NCBI GenBank assembly: GCA_902385625.1 | Contig: CABMGE010000022.1 | Location: forward strand, 1-52,917 | Length of the DNA: 52,917 nt | Direction of reading: 5' to 3' | From: an uncultured archaeon | GTDB taxonomy: Archaea; Nanobdellota; Nanobdellia; Pacearchaeales; GW2011-AR1 | In this document: positions 33,900 through 42,794 of the stretch, piece after piece | Layout of the letters: each line of letters begins with the position of its first letter | Numbering within the stretch: position 1 is the stretch's first letter | Position numbers and translations under genes: made by a program | The notes under the pieces: model-generated | Told to the model about the DNA's origin: nothing | Seen by the model: only the letters and a program-made list of their open reading frames with translations | The model's database searches: none

Positions 33900-34828
33900 A
33901 AACAAAATATCTAATCATTTTATTCAGCCTGGTATTTTTAACACAGTTAATGCTGGTTAGCGCGGATAATATGTACATTAAAAATTATTCAGTCAGTGGC
34001 AAAAATACACAGTTTGCAGTTCAAACACTTAAATATGAACCTTATCCAGTAAATGCTGGTGACTGGTTTGATGTATGGATAGAAGTGCAAAATACAGGCC
34101 AGGAAGATGCAAAGAATGTAAACTTTCAACTTGTTTCAAACTATCCATTTTCACTTGATGATAATTCAAGACAGTTTAATGTATTTTATGGATCAACAAG
34201 CGCTTATGCAATGGATATGCATGGAGATGCAAACACAGTAGTTTTAAAATACAGAGTTAAAGTCGCAGATAATGCTCCTGACGGAACTTCAAATTTAAAA
34301 ATGATTGTTTCAGTTAATAATAAAGATCCTTCTTCACAAAATACAGAATATACATTGCCTATTGAAATAAAAAAGACAAAAACTGATTTTGATGTAAAAA
34401 TACATGATATAACGCCTCAGGAAACTTCATTTGTAATTACAAATATTGGAGATAATACTGCAAAAGCTGTTTCAGTTGATTTAAAAAATCAGGGAGGAGC
34501 TGCTTTTTTATCTGGAAATGAACCAGCTTCACTTGGAGACATTAACTCAGGAGATTTTACAATAGCACATATGAAAATTGTACCTCAAAAAAATGCCAAG
34601 GAATTAACACTTGAAATATCTTATACAGACAATTCAGGAGTCAGAACAACAATTGAAAAGAATATTCAAATGGAAAATGTCAATCTTTCAAATATTTGCG
34701 TACAAGGACCTGATAAAGGCTATATGAACTGGGTTTATGGTGCAATCGGATTATTAACTGGTGCATTTATTGTAATTCTTACTCGGCTTTTTTTGCAAAA
34801 AAGAGCAAGCAAGCATAAAATTAAATAA
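33896..34828 (+). CDS. Secreted COG1361-like protein with C-terminal membrane anchor
   Basis: 310 aa. Signal peptide of about 23 residues ending LMLVSA. Two or three immunoglobulin-like modules follow with the 'v.NtGq..a.nv.f' and 'itNiGdn.akav' pattern of COG1361/CARDB proteins. A transmembrane helix near the end (about 278-300) is followed by a basic tail. COG1361-type proteins often sit next to archaeal exporters; here it lies between the regulator and the pump genes. It could act as an outside partner of the transporter. Confidence 0.7.
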   Translation: MKTKYLIILFSLVFLTQLMLVSADNMYIKNYSVSGKNTQFAVQTLKYEPYPVNAGDWFDVWIEVQNTGQEDAKNVNFQLVSNYPFSLDDNSRQFNVFYGSTSAYAMDMHGDANTVVLKYRVKVADNAPDGTSNLKMIVSVNNKDPSSQNTEYTLPIEIKKTKTDFDVKIHDITPQETSFVITNIGDNTAKAVSVDLKNQGGAAFLSGNEPASLGDINSGDFTIAHMKIVPQKNAKELTLEISYTDNSGVRTTIEKNIQMENVNLSNICVQGPDKGYMNWVYGAIGLLTGAFIVILTRLFLQKRASKHKIK

Positions 34829-34852
34829 GCTTAAACAAAATTTTTAATCCGA

Positions 34853-35563
34853 ATGAATAAACCATCTAACTTATCAAAACTTGGAAAAGAAATGGAAAAA
34901 GAAGAAACAAAACTAAAGGATGAAATAAATAAGGAAAAAAAGGGACTATCTTGGTTTTTTCGCAGCCATACATTTAAAATTTTAATTACAATTGCAATAT
35001 TTTCAATTCTTATTTTAGGAATAGTCTATCTTGCAAACTCAAGTGGAAGAATTTATATAGAAAAATCTGAAATTAATGCCCCTGTAATTACACTTTCTCC
35101 ACCTTCTGCAGGAATACTTCAAAAAGTTTTTGTAAAAGAAGGAGACTTTATTCCAAGCCAAACAACTGTTGCAATGGTAAGTGGAAATCCAGTTAAATCC
35201 CAGATAAGCGGACTTGTCATTTTGACACAAAATACTCCTGGACAACTTGTAAGCGTTCAGACTCCTGTAGTACAAATGATAGATACTTCTGAACTTCGAG
35301 TCATTGGACATATTCAAGAAGACAAAGGACTGGTAAATATTCGTCCTGGGCAGAATGTGATATTTACTGTTGATGCATATGGATCAAAAAAATTTAATGG
35401 AATAGTTGAGTCGGTTGCTCCTGCATCAGATACATCAGATATTGTATTTAGTATTTCAGATAATCGAGAAGAAAAACAGTTTAATGTTAAGGTAAAATAT
35501 GATGTTTCAGCTTATCCTGAACTTAAACAAGGTATGTCTGTAAAAATGTGGGTATATAAATAA
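34853..35563 (+). CDS. HlyD/EmrA-type membrane fusion protein, short
   Basis: 236 aa. An N-terminal transmembrane helix (about 41-62) precedes a lipoyl-like region (AGILQKVFVKEGDFIPSQT and VKSQISGLVILTQNTPGQLV) and a beta-barrel region with RVIGHIQEDKGLVNIRPGQ. The long coiled-coil hairpin that reaches TolC in EmrA (about 390 aa) is missing, consistent with a cell without an outer membrane. The next gene encodes the MFS pump. Such adaptors normally bind the pump periplasmically; here it may help substrate release outside. Confidence 0.8.
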   Translation: MNKPSNLSKLGKEMEKEETKLKDEINKEKKGLSWFFRSHTFKILITIAIFSILILGIVYLANSSGRIYIEKSEINAPVITLSPPSAGILQKVFVKEGDFIPSQTTVAMVSGNPVKSQISGLVILTQNTPGQLVSVQTPVVQMIDTSELRVIGHIQEDKGLVNIRPGQNVIFTVDAYGSKKFNGIVESVAPASDTSDIVFSISDNREEKQFNVKVKYDVSAYPELKQGMSVKMWVYK

Positions 35564-35597
35564 TCCACTTTGCGGAGACTGAGCTGAAAACTGGAAA

Positions 35598-37106
35598 ATG
35601 GCAAGTTCTAAAAAAACAATTTCAAAAGACAATCTTAAATGGTGGGTTCTTGCAACAGTAATCATAGGAACTTTTCTTGGAAGACTTGATCAGACAATTG
35701 TAAACCTTGCACTTCCAAAAATAATTATCGACTTTAGAATAACCGTTGCTGCTGCCGGCTGGATTGCAACTGCATATATTCTTGCAAATGCAGTATTTGT
35801 TCCGGTATGGGGGAAACTGGGAGACACCATTGGAAGAAAAAAGGTCTACTTACTTGGTTTCTCTATTTTTATTTTCGGATCTATTCTCGCAGGATTTGCA
35901 TGGAACCTGAGTTCAATGATTGTCTTTAGAATAATCCAGGCTGTTGCTGCTTCTGCGGATTATCCTACTGCAATGGCAATAATTGCAGTAACATTTAAAG
36001 CAGGAAAAGAAAGAGCCCAGGCTCTTGGAATTTGGTCTGCATCATTTGCAGCAGCAGTAGTTTTCGGACCATTAATCGGAGGCCCTTTAATTGACTTATT
36101 TGGATGGAGATCTGTTTTTTTAATTAATCTTCCAATTGGAGTAATTGGAATTATAATGGCAATGGTATTTATTGATGAATCTGTTTCTGAAAAAAAGACA
36201 AAATCATTTGATTTATTTGGTGCAATTACACTAGGAATAGTGCTTTCTTCACTTGTCCTTGTTCTTGACCAGGGAATGAGCTGGGGATGGGGATCTGCAT
36301 ACAGCATGGCTTGTTATGGATCTGTACTTATTTTTTCAGCAGTATTTTATTTAATTGAAAAGAACCATAAAGAGCCCATAATTGATTTTAAATTCTTTAA
36401 AAATAAAATATTTGTTGGAACACTTGCAAATAATTTTATTGTTTTTATGGGAATGATGGGAGGAGTATTTTTAATACCTGTTTTTGTACAGACTTTCCTT
36501 GGATATAATGCAACTCAAACTGGTTACTTATTTATTCCACTTGCTTTTTTTATGATGCTATCTGCACAGATTGGTGGAAGACTTGTTGGAAGAGTCAAGT
36601 TCCATCATGTAATATTCATAAGTACTTTGATTGCTTCAGTTGGGCTTTACTTATTTGTATTTTTTATTGATGCAAGAGCCTCTGCATTATCAATTATAAT
36701 TCCATTATCAGTAATGGCATTTGGAATGGGGCTTGGAATGGCACAGCGTACAAATGCAATAGCATCTACTGTTCCAGAAGATGAAATAGGTGTTGCATCT
36801 TCAATACTTGCACTTGTAAGAAATATCTCAGGCGCATTTGGAATTGCAATATTTGCAACAATACTTCAAAGCACAATAAAATCAAAAGTTGCACAAGTAG
36901 CTCAAAATACTGTGATTTATCAGATGAATCCTGTAAACTATCAAAAGGCAGTTTCACTAGTCATATTAAAAGCACAAATTTCAGCATATGCAACTGTATT
37001 TGAAGTCTCTGCACTGATAGTATTTATCGGAGCGATATTTGCCTTATTTGTCAGAATAAAAAATGAAGACAAGGTATCAAAAGCAAAAGTGCATGTCGAG
37101 GGATAA
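35598..37106 (+). CDS. MFS multidrug transporter (DHA2/EmrB-QacA type)
   Basis: 502 aa with about 14 transmembrane helices, the DHA2 layout. Motif A is present (GKLGDTIGRKKVYL), and the first helix has LGRLDQTIVNLALPK, a signature of the EmrB/QacA family. It exports toxic hydrophobic compounds using the proton gradient. With the MarR, COG1361 and HlyD genes it forms a four-gene operon, resembling MarR-EmrA-EmrB arrangements of bacteria. Acquisition from bacteria is possible but is not shown. Confidence 0.88.
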   Translation: MASSKKTISKDNLKWWVLATVIIGTFLGRLDQTIVNLALPKIIIDFRITVAAAGWIATAYILANAVFVPVWGKLGDTIGRKKVYLLGFSIFIFGSILAGFAWNLSSMIVFRIIQAVAASADYPTAMAIIAVTFKAGKERAQALGIWSASFAAAVVFGPLIGGPLIDLFGWRSVFLINLPIGVIGIIMAMVFIDESVSEKKTKSFDLFGAITLGIVLSSLVLVLDQGMSWGWGSAYSMACYGSVLIFSAVFYLIEKNHKEPIIDFKFFKNKIFVGTLANNFIVFMGMMGGVFLIPVFVQTFLGYNATQTGYLFIPLAFFMMLSAQIGGRLVGRVKFHHVIFISTLIASVGLYLFVFFIDARASALSIIIPLSVMAFGMGLGMAQRTNAIASTVPEDEIGVASSILALVRNISGAFGIAIFATILQSTIKSKVAQVAQNTVIYQMNPVNYQKAVSLVILKAQISAYATVFEVSALIVFIGAIFALFVRIKNEDKVSKAKVHVEG

Positions 37107-37186
37107 AAATAGTTTTGAATAGATTTTGCTTTGTTAGGAATCAATAGATTCACAAGATATTTAAAGGGGTTTTTATCAAAAGTTTC

Positions 37187-37519
37187 ATGGTAATTAAAAC
37201 ACTTGATAAAATTGTCAATGCAGTCCCTGATAGTTCATCTTCTATTGCAAGGAAACTTTTGGTAGATGATTCAAGGAAATTTTCATTTGATGAAGAAACT
37301 TCAATAGTAACAGACATTATATTTTCAAGAATTCTCGGATATTTTGGAGGGGTTGGAATGCAAGCAGCAACAATAGGTGGAATTGCAGGATATGAGACAA
37401 ATAGCATTCTTCTTGGAATTGCTGCATGCGGAGCAAGCGCAGCAATACCTGTTGCAGTAAAAGCTACAAAACTTGGAACAATTGTTTTAAGGGCAAAATA
37501 TTTTGATAGAAAATATTAA
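37187..37519 (+). CDS. Hypothetical protein, possibly membrane-associated
   Basis: 110 aa. The N-terminal half is polar; the C-terminal half contains two moderately hydrophobic Gly/Ala-rich segments (GYFGGVGMQAATIGGIAGYE and GIAACGASAAIPVAVKA) that could be membrane helices. No family was recognised. It follows the MFS gene by 80 bp and may be transcribed independently. Confidence 0.5.
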   Translation: MVIKTLDKIVNAVPDSSSSIARKLLVDDSRKFSFDEETSIVTDIIFSRILGYFGGVGMQAATIGGIAGYETNSILLGIAACGASAAIPVAVKATKLGTIVLRAKYFDRKY

Positions 37520-37587
37520 TAATCTGTTTTTCAAAAGGTTCAATAAGAATTAATAATGCTTAAAAACTCTGGATTCTTTATTTATTT

Positions 37588-37818
37588 ATGAAATTTAAAT
37601 TAAAGGGAACAATAATTGAAGAGCTTCCTGAGGTTGAAATTGAAGCAGATACTCTAGAAGAAGCAAAGGAAAAATACAATGAATTGTATGAGATTGAAAA
37701 AATAGAAGGCGAAGGATATGAAATTGTTTTTGATGATGAATTTGAAGATACAGATGAAGAAGAAGAGGAAGATGATGACGAAGATGAAGAAGAAGAGGAA
37801 GATGAATTAGGGTTATAG
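37588..37818 (+). CDS. Small very acidic protein
   Basis: 76 aa. The first about 50 residues alternate charged and hydrophobic positions (KFKLKGTIIEELPEVEIEAD), probably a small beta-alpha-beta unit. The last about 25 are almost only Asp and Glu. Such acidic tails occur in nucleic-acid-mimicking or chaperone-like proteins, but no specific function is known. A TATA-like sequence is about 25 bp upstream. Confidence 0.6.
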   Translation: MKFKLKGTIIEELPEVEIEADTLEEAKEKYNELYEIEKIEGEGYEIVFDDEFEDTDEEEEEDDDEDEEEEEDELGL

Positions 37819-38021
37819 AATTAACCTCGCAATTAACTCGGTTAGATAAGTTAGCTATTTTGTCAATAGTAAATCTCGCCAAAATAATTAATTCTTTAGT
37901 AAATTTTAATCTACCTAAGATTGCTATCCTGGAATAACTAGGGAGGCCAAGTTATAAAAATTCTTGAAAGATTAATCAAAGCAAACCTTTTAAAAGAGTA
38001 ATTCTTAAGTTAAGATATTAA
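37819..38021. other. Noncoding region before tRNA-Ser
   Basis: AT-rich sequence with no convincing gene. TATA-like GTTATAAAAA at about 37950 and TTTTAAAAG at about 37989 could drive the structured segment and tRNA downstream. Confidence 0.4.
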
Positions 38022-38105
38022 GCCGCTGTGGGATATAGGAATTAAAAATTCCTATCGGTTCACTTCTTACGAAGATGAACACAATGGTACTCCTACCATC
38101 ACAGT
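38022..38105 (+). repeat. Duplicated tRNA-Ser 5' segment with insertion, cloverleaf-like fold
   Basis: GCCGCTGTGGGA (38022-38033) and CAATGGTACTCC (38082-38093) are the first 24 bases of the tRNA-Ser at 38122, split by 48 bp. The segment folds into a closed four-way structure: CTGTG/CACAG (38026-38030 with 38100-38104), ATAGGAATT/AATTCCTAT (38035-38043, 38047-38055), GTTCA-CTTC/GAAG-A-TGAAC (38058-38066, 38071-38080), and ATGGTA/TACCAT (38084-38089, 38094-38099). It could be a novel structured RNA, a tRNA-derived scar of integration, or a degenerate duplicate. Confidence 0.5.
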
Positions 38106-38121
38106 AAAACAGGAGAAAGAT

Positions 38122-38201
38122 GCCGCTGTGGGACAATGGTACTCCAATCGCCTTGAGAGCGATGCCTTTCCGGCCTCCCGGTTCGATTCCGGGCAGCGGC
38201 G
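38122..38201 (+). tRNA. tRNA-Ser (UGA)
   Basis: The acceptor arms GCCGCTG and CAGCGGC pair perfectly. The anticodon stem ATCGC/GCGAT encloses CTTGAGA, giving anticodon UGA. A long variable arm (GCC...GGC) as in class II tRNAs and a T arm CCCGG-TTCGATT-CCGGG complete it. G73 is the discriminator; CCA is not encoded. The 3' end is the presumed attachment site of the element that follows. Confidence 0.95.
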
Positions 38202-38259
38202 TTGGACATTTATGTCCCAGTTAGGAAAGACTTAAATAGTTAGACTTCTATAGATATTC

Positions 38260-39372
38260 ATGGCAAATGTTAAAATTCCTATACACAATAGAAGCATTAA
38301 GACGAGAAAAAAGAGTTTAATGGATTGGGAAATTCCTGAGATAGAAAAGAAAAAGATTCTTAGATTTCTTGAAGAGCTTGAACTTGGAAAAGTAAATCTA
38401 GGAAAAAAGATTTCTGAAGGAAGACAATCAAAATATCTTGACTTATTGAGAGTACCTTTTGAGATTATTAATAAACCTTGTGAGAAGATAACTGTATTAG
38501 ATATTGAATTTTTTGAAAGAGATTTAAGCTCTGGAAAAATCAAGAGCAATAAAAAAGAGCCATATTCTCTAAATACAAAAGTAGATATGAGAAGAGCGTT
38601 GAAGATTTATCTGAAGTGGAGACTCGGAGAAGTAAAAGCAAAAGAATTAGCTGGATGGTTAGATACAAAAGATGTGAGGGTAACTCCAGATTATTTATCA
38701 GAAGTTGAAATTACAAAATTATACAAACATTGTAAATCGGCTAATGAAAGATTTCTAATAGCAGTATTATTTGACGCTGGAGCAAGAGCTGAAGAATTTC
38801 ATAATATTAGATATGAAGACGTTCAATTACCTAAAGAAAAAGAAAGTTATGTTAAACTCACAATAAAAGAAGAATATTCTAAAACACTTGGAAGGACAAT
38901 TTCATTATATTGGAAGTATAGTTTAGAAGCTGTAGCAGATTATATTAAAGAAAGAGAAAGAGATGGAATTAAAAGAAATGAACCTATCTATAATATCAGC
39001 TATGATGCTACAAGAAAGTTTTTACAGAGACTTGGTAAAAAAGTTTTAGGAAAGTCTCTTCACTATCATCTATTCAGGCATTCTTCGGCCACATATTATG
39101 CTCCTAAACTTAATAGGCAACAACTTTGCATTAGATATGGCTGGAAATTTTCAAGTGAAATGCCTGATACATATATTTCAAGAGCCGGTGTTGATAGCAA
39201 AGAAATTGATGAGAAATTTACTCAAACTGAAATGGGAGACTTAAAAGTAGATAATACTAAATTAAAGCAGGAATTAGAAATAGGTAAGGAAAGACAAAAT
39301 AATTTAGAGTTTGAATTAGATGCTTTAAAGAAAAGTGTTAAGAGTTTATTAGAAGTTGCAAAGGAGAAATAA
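38260..39372 (+). CDS. Tyrosine recombinase / integrase
   Basis: 370 aa. Core-binding domain at about 30-135 and a catalytic domain with Arg176 (GARAEEF), Lys208 (EEYSKTL), His270/Arg273 (HLFRH) and the nucleophile Tyr305 (DTYISRAG). A C-terminal coiled coil (about 325-370) follows. It is related to XerD-like and archaeal integrases that target tRNA genes. Its ATG is about 25 bp after a TATA-like CTTAAATAG, suggesting a leaderless mRNA. The location 59 bp from tRNA-Ser indicates it mediated integration there. Confidence 0.9.
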   Translation: MANVKIPIHNRSIKTRKKSLMDWEIPEIEKKKILRFLEELELGKVNLGKKISEGRQSKYLDLLRVPFEIINKPCEKITVLDIEFFERDLSSGKIKSNKKEPYSLNTKVDMRRALKIYLKWRLGEVKAKELAGWLDTKDVRVTPDYLSEVEITKLYKHCKSANERFLIAVLFDAGARAEEFHNIRYEDVQLPKEKESYVKLTIKEEYSKTLGRTISLYWKYSLEAVADYIKERERDGIKRNEPIYNISYDATRKFLQRLGKKVLGKSLHYHLFRHSSATYYAPKLNRQQLCIRYGWKFSSEMPDTYISRAGVDSKEIDEKFTQTEMGDLKVDNTKLKQELEIGKERQNNLEFELDALKKSVKSLLEVAKEK

Positions 39373-39406
39373 TCAAAAGTTAATGGTTAGTAATTTTTAC
39401 GAGGCA

Positions 39407-40756
39407 TTATTTCTTCAAAAAATCAACAACCTTAATATAAACTTCAGGAGTTTCTTGAGGGCTTGTTAAAGCTCCATGTAATCTTGATTTTACAGTGTTT
39501 CCCTTAGGATAATAGTAATTTTCTGCATTTTCTAAAGATGCACTAGACTTACAAACAACCCCGTCACTATCTTCAGAATTAGGACATGACAACAATGTTT
39601 CTGGCCAAGAAGAACTAGTGCCTATGACTGCTAAATATTTAGTATCAGAGGGATTTTTATTATACTGGGCTAATGCAGTAACAAATCCGCTTCCAGCTTT
39701 CATATTATCACATTCTGGACTTGATGAACCCCTTCCGAATAAACTCTCACATCCAAAAGAAGAATATCCGTAAGTCCCATGATTAGGAGTACCTAAAGTA
39801 ATTAGCTTATCTACATCTTGATTACCATATTTTCTAAGATATTCTCTTGAAACCAATCCACCCATACTATGAGCTATTATGACTACCTTATCTTTTCCAG
39901 TATAATATTTTAGGGTATCTACAACCACTTTAAGTCTGTCTGCATAAACCGAAATCTCTTGATTATCTTCAGTCCCAATAACAACTCCGCGATTATCATA
40001 CACTCCAAGATAATAAGTAGTTCTTATTGATACGGGGATGTCTAATTTCCCCCATATTCCCTTCTCTAAATCACTTTGTTTAGCACTAGGAAGCAAGATT
40101 CCTTTATCTTCATAAATACTATCTGATTTTAATTTTTCTTGAAATTCTTTAAATGTTACAATGGAGTAATCCGCAGAATCGGTATCACTAACACTATGGC
40201 CGTGAACAAAAATAATAGGATAGTTAGTGTTTGAATTATCTATAGGCCTATAAGTCTCTCCCTTGCAGTCGTTGGGACAGTTTAAATAATTTTCATTAGA
40301 ATCACAAACTCCATTTCCACAACTCTGATAAATACATTGCTTTGTTTCTGAATTACTATATCCGTTTATACACTTACAATCGTTTGGAGAATTAACACAA
40401 TTTTCTTCTTTTTCGGTTTCGCATATACCATTTTCACATTGTGTATAACTACAATCTCTCCAACATCCAGAATTACATTTTTCAGGAGTACAAACACCAT
40501 CACCACAAAAAGAGCCACTATTACATTTTCCGCAATCTTGAGAACAAGAATTACATTCTTCCCCCTTTTGACAAAAGCCATCACCACACCATTGACAATC
40601 TAACTTGCAGGTACCAATCTCTAATTTAGAACATTTTCCATCTCCACAGAAGCTAACAAGATCAGTAGGACTAGCCCAAAATAGATATGTTAGTAATGCA
40701 ATAACTATAATTCCCAAAATAACACCTACTACAATTTCTTTTTCAGAAAACTTCAT
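39407..40756 (-). CDS. Secreted alpha/beta-hydrolase (lipase) with Cys-rich repeat stalk
   Basis: 449 aa. An N-terminal transmembrane or signal-anchor helix (about 8-28) is followed by Cys-rich repeats of the type CGDGxCxxxE..C..DC (about 37-165). A lipase domain then has the FVHGH oxyanion region (183-187) and the nucleophile Ser297 in AHSMGG; an Asp in SDGVV and His in RLHGAL are plausible triad members. It resembles triacylglycerol lipase/PGAP1-like hydrolases. Its start overlaps the preceding Cys-rich gene by 4 bp, and both share the same repeats, so they may work together on the surface. Possibly acts on host or partner lipids. Confidence 0.8.
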   Translation of the reverse strand: MKFSEKEIVVGVILGIIVIALLTYLFWASPTDLVSFCGDGKCSKLEIGTCKLDCQWCGDGFCQKGEECNSCSQDCGKCNSGSFCGDGVCTPEKCNSGCWRDCSYTQCENGICETEKEENCVNSPNDCKCINGYSNSETKQCIYQSCGNGVCDSNENYLNCPNDCKGETYRPIDNSNTNYPIIFVHGHSVSDTDSADYSIVTFKEFQEKLKSDSIYEDKGILLPSAKQSDLEKGIWGKLDIPVSIRTTYYLGVYDNRGVVIGTEDNQEISVYADRLKVVVDTLKYYTGKDKVVIIAHSMGGLVSREYLRKYGNQDVDKLITLGTPNHGTYGYSSFGCESLFGRGSSSPECDNMKAGSGFVTALAQYNKNPSDTKYLAVIGTSSSWPETLLSCPNSEDSDGVVCKSSASLENAENYYYPKGNTVKSRLHGALTSPQETPEVYIKVVDFLKK

Positions 40757-41913
40757 TTTGCCTTATGTGATTTTTTATGATTGATATTTCCTAAAGATTT
40801 CTCATCTAATTCTTTTTTCATTCCTTTTTTATGTTTAACAAATTTTAAAGATACATATCCTGTAACAAACAATGTTATAATTCCCAATGTTGAATATATG
40901 ATTATTTTTTGTCTCTTAGTAGACTCGGATAGTCCTTGATTGATTGTTTCTTGAGTAGTTTTAGAAATATCTTCTTTTATTTTAGTATTATCACAAACTC
41001 CGCAATCTTGAGAACAACTACTACATTCTTCATTATTACTGCATTCTCCATCTCCACACCATTTACAATCTAGTTTACAAGAGCCTACTTCACTATTTTC
41101 ACAGATTCCATTGCCACAATAAGTCTCGCAAATTCCAGTAGAACTACATTTCTCATTACTTTTACAGGTACAATCATTAACAGAATTTTTACAATTTTCT
41201 CCCTTGTCTAAATCACAAAATCCATCTCCAAGCTTATAAGGATTATTCCAACAATTCTCATGAACACAGTATTTACCTTCACATTCGCTTCCAGCAATAC
41301 AACTTATACCATCACATTTACCAACATCTTTAGGGCAATTTGAACATGTCTCAGATTCCTTTTCAATTAGACCATTTCCACAATAAGTTGTGCATCCCAT
41401 TGAATCTTGAGACCTTGTTAAGTCTTCTCTACATTTCTTTCCAGATGAACAAATACAGTCACTGGAAGCAGAATAGCACTCTTCTTTTTTATCTGTTTGA
41501 CAACTTCCATCGCCATTATAATTAAATCTAAATGAAATTGATTTCTGAGGTATGCTATCTGCACTGCCCCACATACATCCAGAATATTTAACACAAGTAA
41601 CTGACAAAGTATCTAAAGCCTGACCACTATTTCCCTGAACTCTTATTTTTAGTGGAAATGTTTTTGATTGTCCTGCTGCTAAAGGTTCAGGATTACCAAC
41701 AATTCCATCATAATTGTTAGTTTTCCATGAGCAAGTAATTGTACACATATTATCACTAGCGGTCGTAACTGTAGAAGTTAATACCGCATCTTCTCCCTGA
41801 TAAGGATTACTTGTATCTAAAACAGGGTCAGATATTGTGTAAGAAAATGCATTTACAAAACTTATTAATAAAAGTAAACTAATCCAAAAAAAGAAAAACA
41901 GTCTTTTTATCAT
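40753..41913 (-). CDS. Cys-rich membrane-anchored surface protein
   Basis: 386 aa. Signal peptide of about 22 residues ending SFVNA. An immunoglobulin-like domain (about 25-125) is followed by repeated Cys-rich units (CGDGECSNNEECSSC and relatives) up to about residue 315, and a C-terminal helix (about 336-358) before a Lys-rich tail. The same repeats occur in the lipase encoded 4 bp overlapping downstream. The repeats probably form disulfide-rich stalk modules. A binding or adhesion role is inferred. Confidence 0.7.
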   Translation of the reverse strand: MIKRLFFFFWISLLLLISFVNAFSYTISDPVLDTSNPYQGEDAVLTSTVTTASDNMCTITCSWKTNNYDGIVGNPEPLAAGQSKTFPLKIRVQGNSGQALDTLSVTCVKYSGCMWGSADSIPQKSISFRFNYNGDGSCQTDKKEECYSASSDCICSSGKKCREDLTRSQDSMGCTTYCGNGLIEKESETCSNCPKDVGKCDGISCIAGSECEGKYCVHENCWNNPYKLGDGFCDLDKGENCKNSVNDCTCKSNEKCSSTGICETYCGNGICENSEVGSCKLDCKWCGDGECSNNEECSSCSQDCGVCDNTKIKEDISKTTQETINQGLSESTKRQKIIIYSTLGIITLFVTGYVSLKFVKHKKGMKKELDEKSLGNINHKKSHKAK

Positions 41914-41955
41914 AATTTATAGACTGGGATCTACTTTTTAAAAGTTACGCTGATG

Positions 41956-42189
41956 TTACTTTTTAACATAATGTCTAAAGCTCTTATCTTTTGGGTTTAT
42001 GCACTCAACATAACCTGCTTGCTCCAGATCTAATAAAACTCTACTTATAGCACTCCTATGTTTTTGTAATACCTTTGCTATCTCTGTTGCAGTTTTAGGT
42101 TTATCTAATAAGTCTAAAACCTGTTTTCGTAGAATGCTCTTTTTCAAGAATATTTCTTTTCTATAAGAATCTATTACGCTTTTTTTCAT
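41956..42189 (-). CDS. Small winged-helix regulator
   Basis: 77 aa. Winged-helix pattern: LRKQVLDLLDKPKTATEIAK then HRSAISRVLLDLEQAGYVECI with a short wing ending YVKK, as in single-domain MarR/TrmB-like HTH proteins. It is divergent from the gene at 42270, across 80 bp with GCGTAA-type repeats that may be its operators. It lies directly upstream of the lipase and Cys-rich genes on the same strand, so it may regulate the surface pair. Confidence 0.75.
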   Translation of the reverse strand: MKKSVIDSYRKEIFLKKSILRKQVLDLLDKPKTATEIAKVLQKHRSAISRVLLDLEQAGYVECINPKDKSFRHYVKK

Positions 42190-42199
42190 AAAGACAACA

Positions 42200-42238
42200 G
42201 CGTAATTATATTTTAATATAGGCGTTACAGAGGCGTAA
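42200..42238. promoter_or_regulatory. GCGTAA/GCGTTA motif cluster, candidate operators
   Basis: GCGTAA occurs at 42200-42205 and 42233-42238, and GCGTTA at 42222-42227, between the divergent HTH gene and the gene at 42270. The complement TTACGC also occurs at 42174-42179 and 41945-41950. The cluster flanks the TATA sequence TTATATAT of the plus-strand gene. Confidence 0.4.
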
Positions 42239-42269
42239 TACTTATATATCGGTGTATTTTTGAATATTT

Positions 42270-42794
42270 ATGCAAAAGAAAAGAGCTCAAATGAAAATAG
42301 TGATTTCAGTAGTAGTTGTAGTAGTTGTTTTACTTGCAATTTTTATCGTCTGGCAGTTAACTAGCTCTTCTGTTCAATCTTCTTCAACCACAGGTAAAAT
42401 TGTAAATGAGGAAACTGAAAAGGAAATTAAATGTCCTAATAAGTATACTTCAAATATTAAAAATCAAGAATGGACTTATACAGAAACAGCTAAAAGAGGA
42501 GAATGTTCAAATGCAGAAGATTTGATAACTCATTATGGAAATGTTGAAATTACTTACGAGTTTGTGAATAAAAATGATATACTGCTTTCAGTACCCTGTA
42601 AAGTTTATGTTAAACAGTATGACCTTAACTCAAATACGGTTAAACTTCTTGATACTCAGTATGCTCAAGAAATAACTATAGATATTCCTGCACAAGGAGT
42701 TAAAACTGAAAAAGTTATGATAAGTTTACCTAAGTGTTATGGAGAGTATGGATTAGATTGTAAAGACATAAATGAACTTCCTGAATGTATCTGA
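42270..42794 (+). CDS. Small secreted or single-TM protein, pilin-like leader
   Basis: 174 aa. Basic start (MQKKRAQ), hydrophobic Val-rich helix (about 9-29), Ser/Thr linker (SSSVQSSSTTG) and an outside domain with five Cys. The helix and leader resemble those of the pilin-like genes at 910-3532, but the context is the integrated element. It starts 19 bp after a TATA-like stretch, so probably leaderless or near so. Function unknown. Confidence 0.6.
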   Translation: MQKKRAQMKIVISVVVVVVVLLAIFIVWQLTSSSVQSSSTTGKIVNEETEKEIKCPNKYTSNIKNQEWTYTETAKRGECSNAEDLITHYGNVEITYEFVNKNDILLSVPCKVYVKQYDLNSNTVKLLDTQYAQEITIDIPAQGVKTEKVMISLPKCYGEYGLDCKDINELPECI

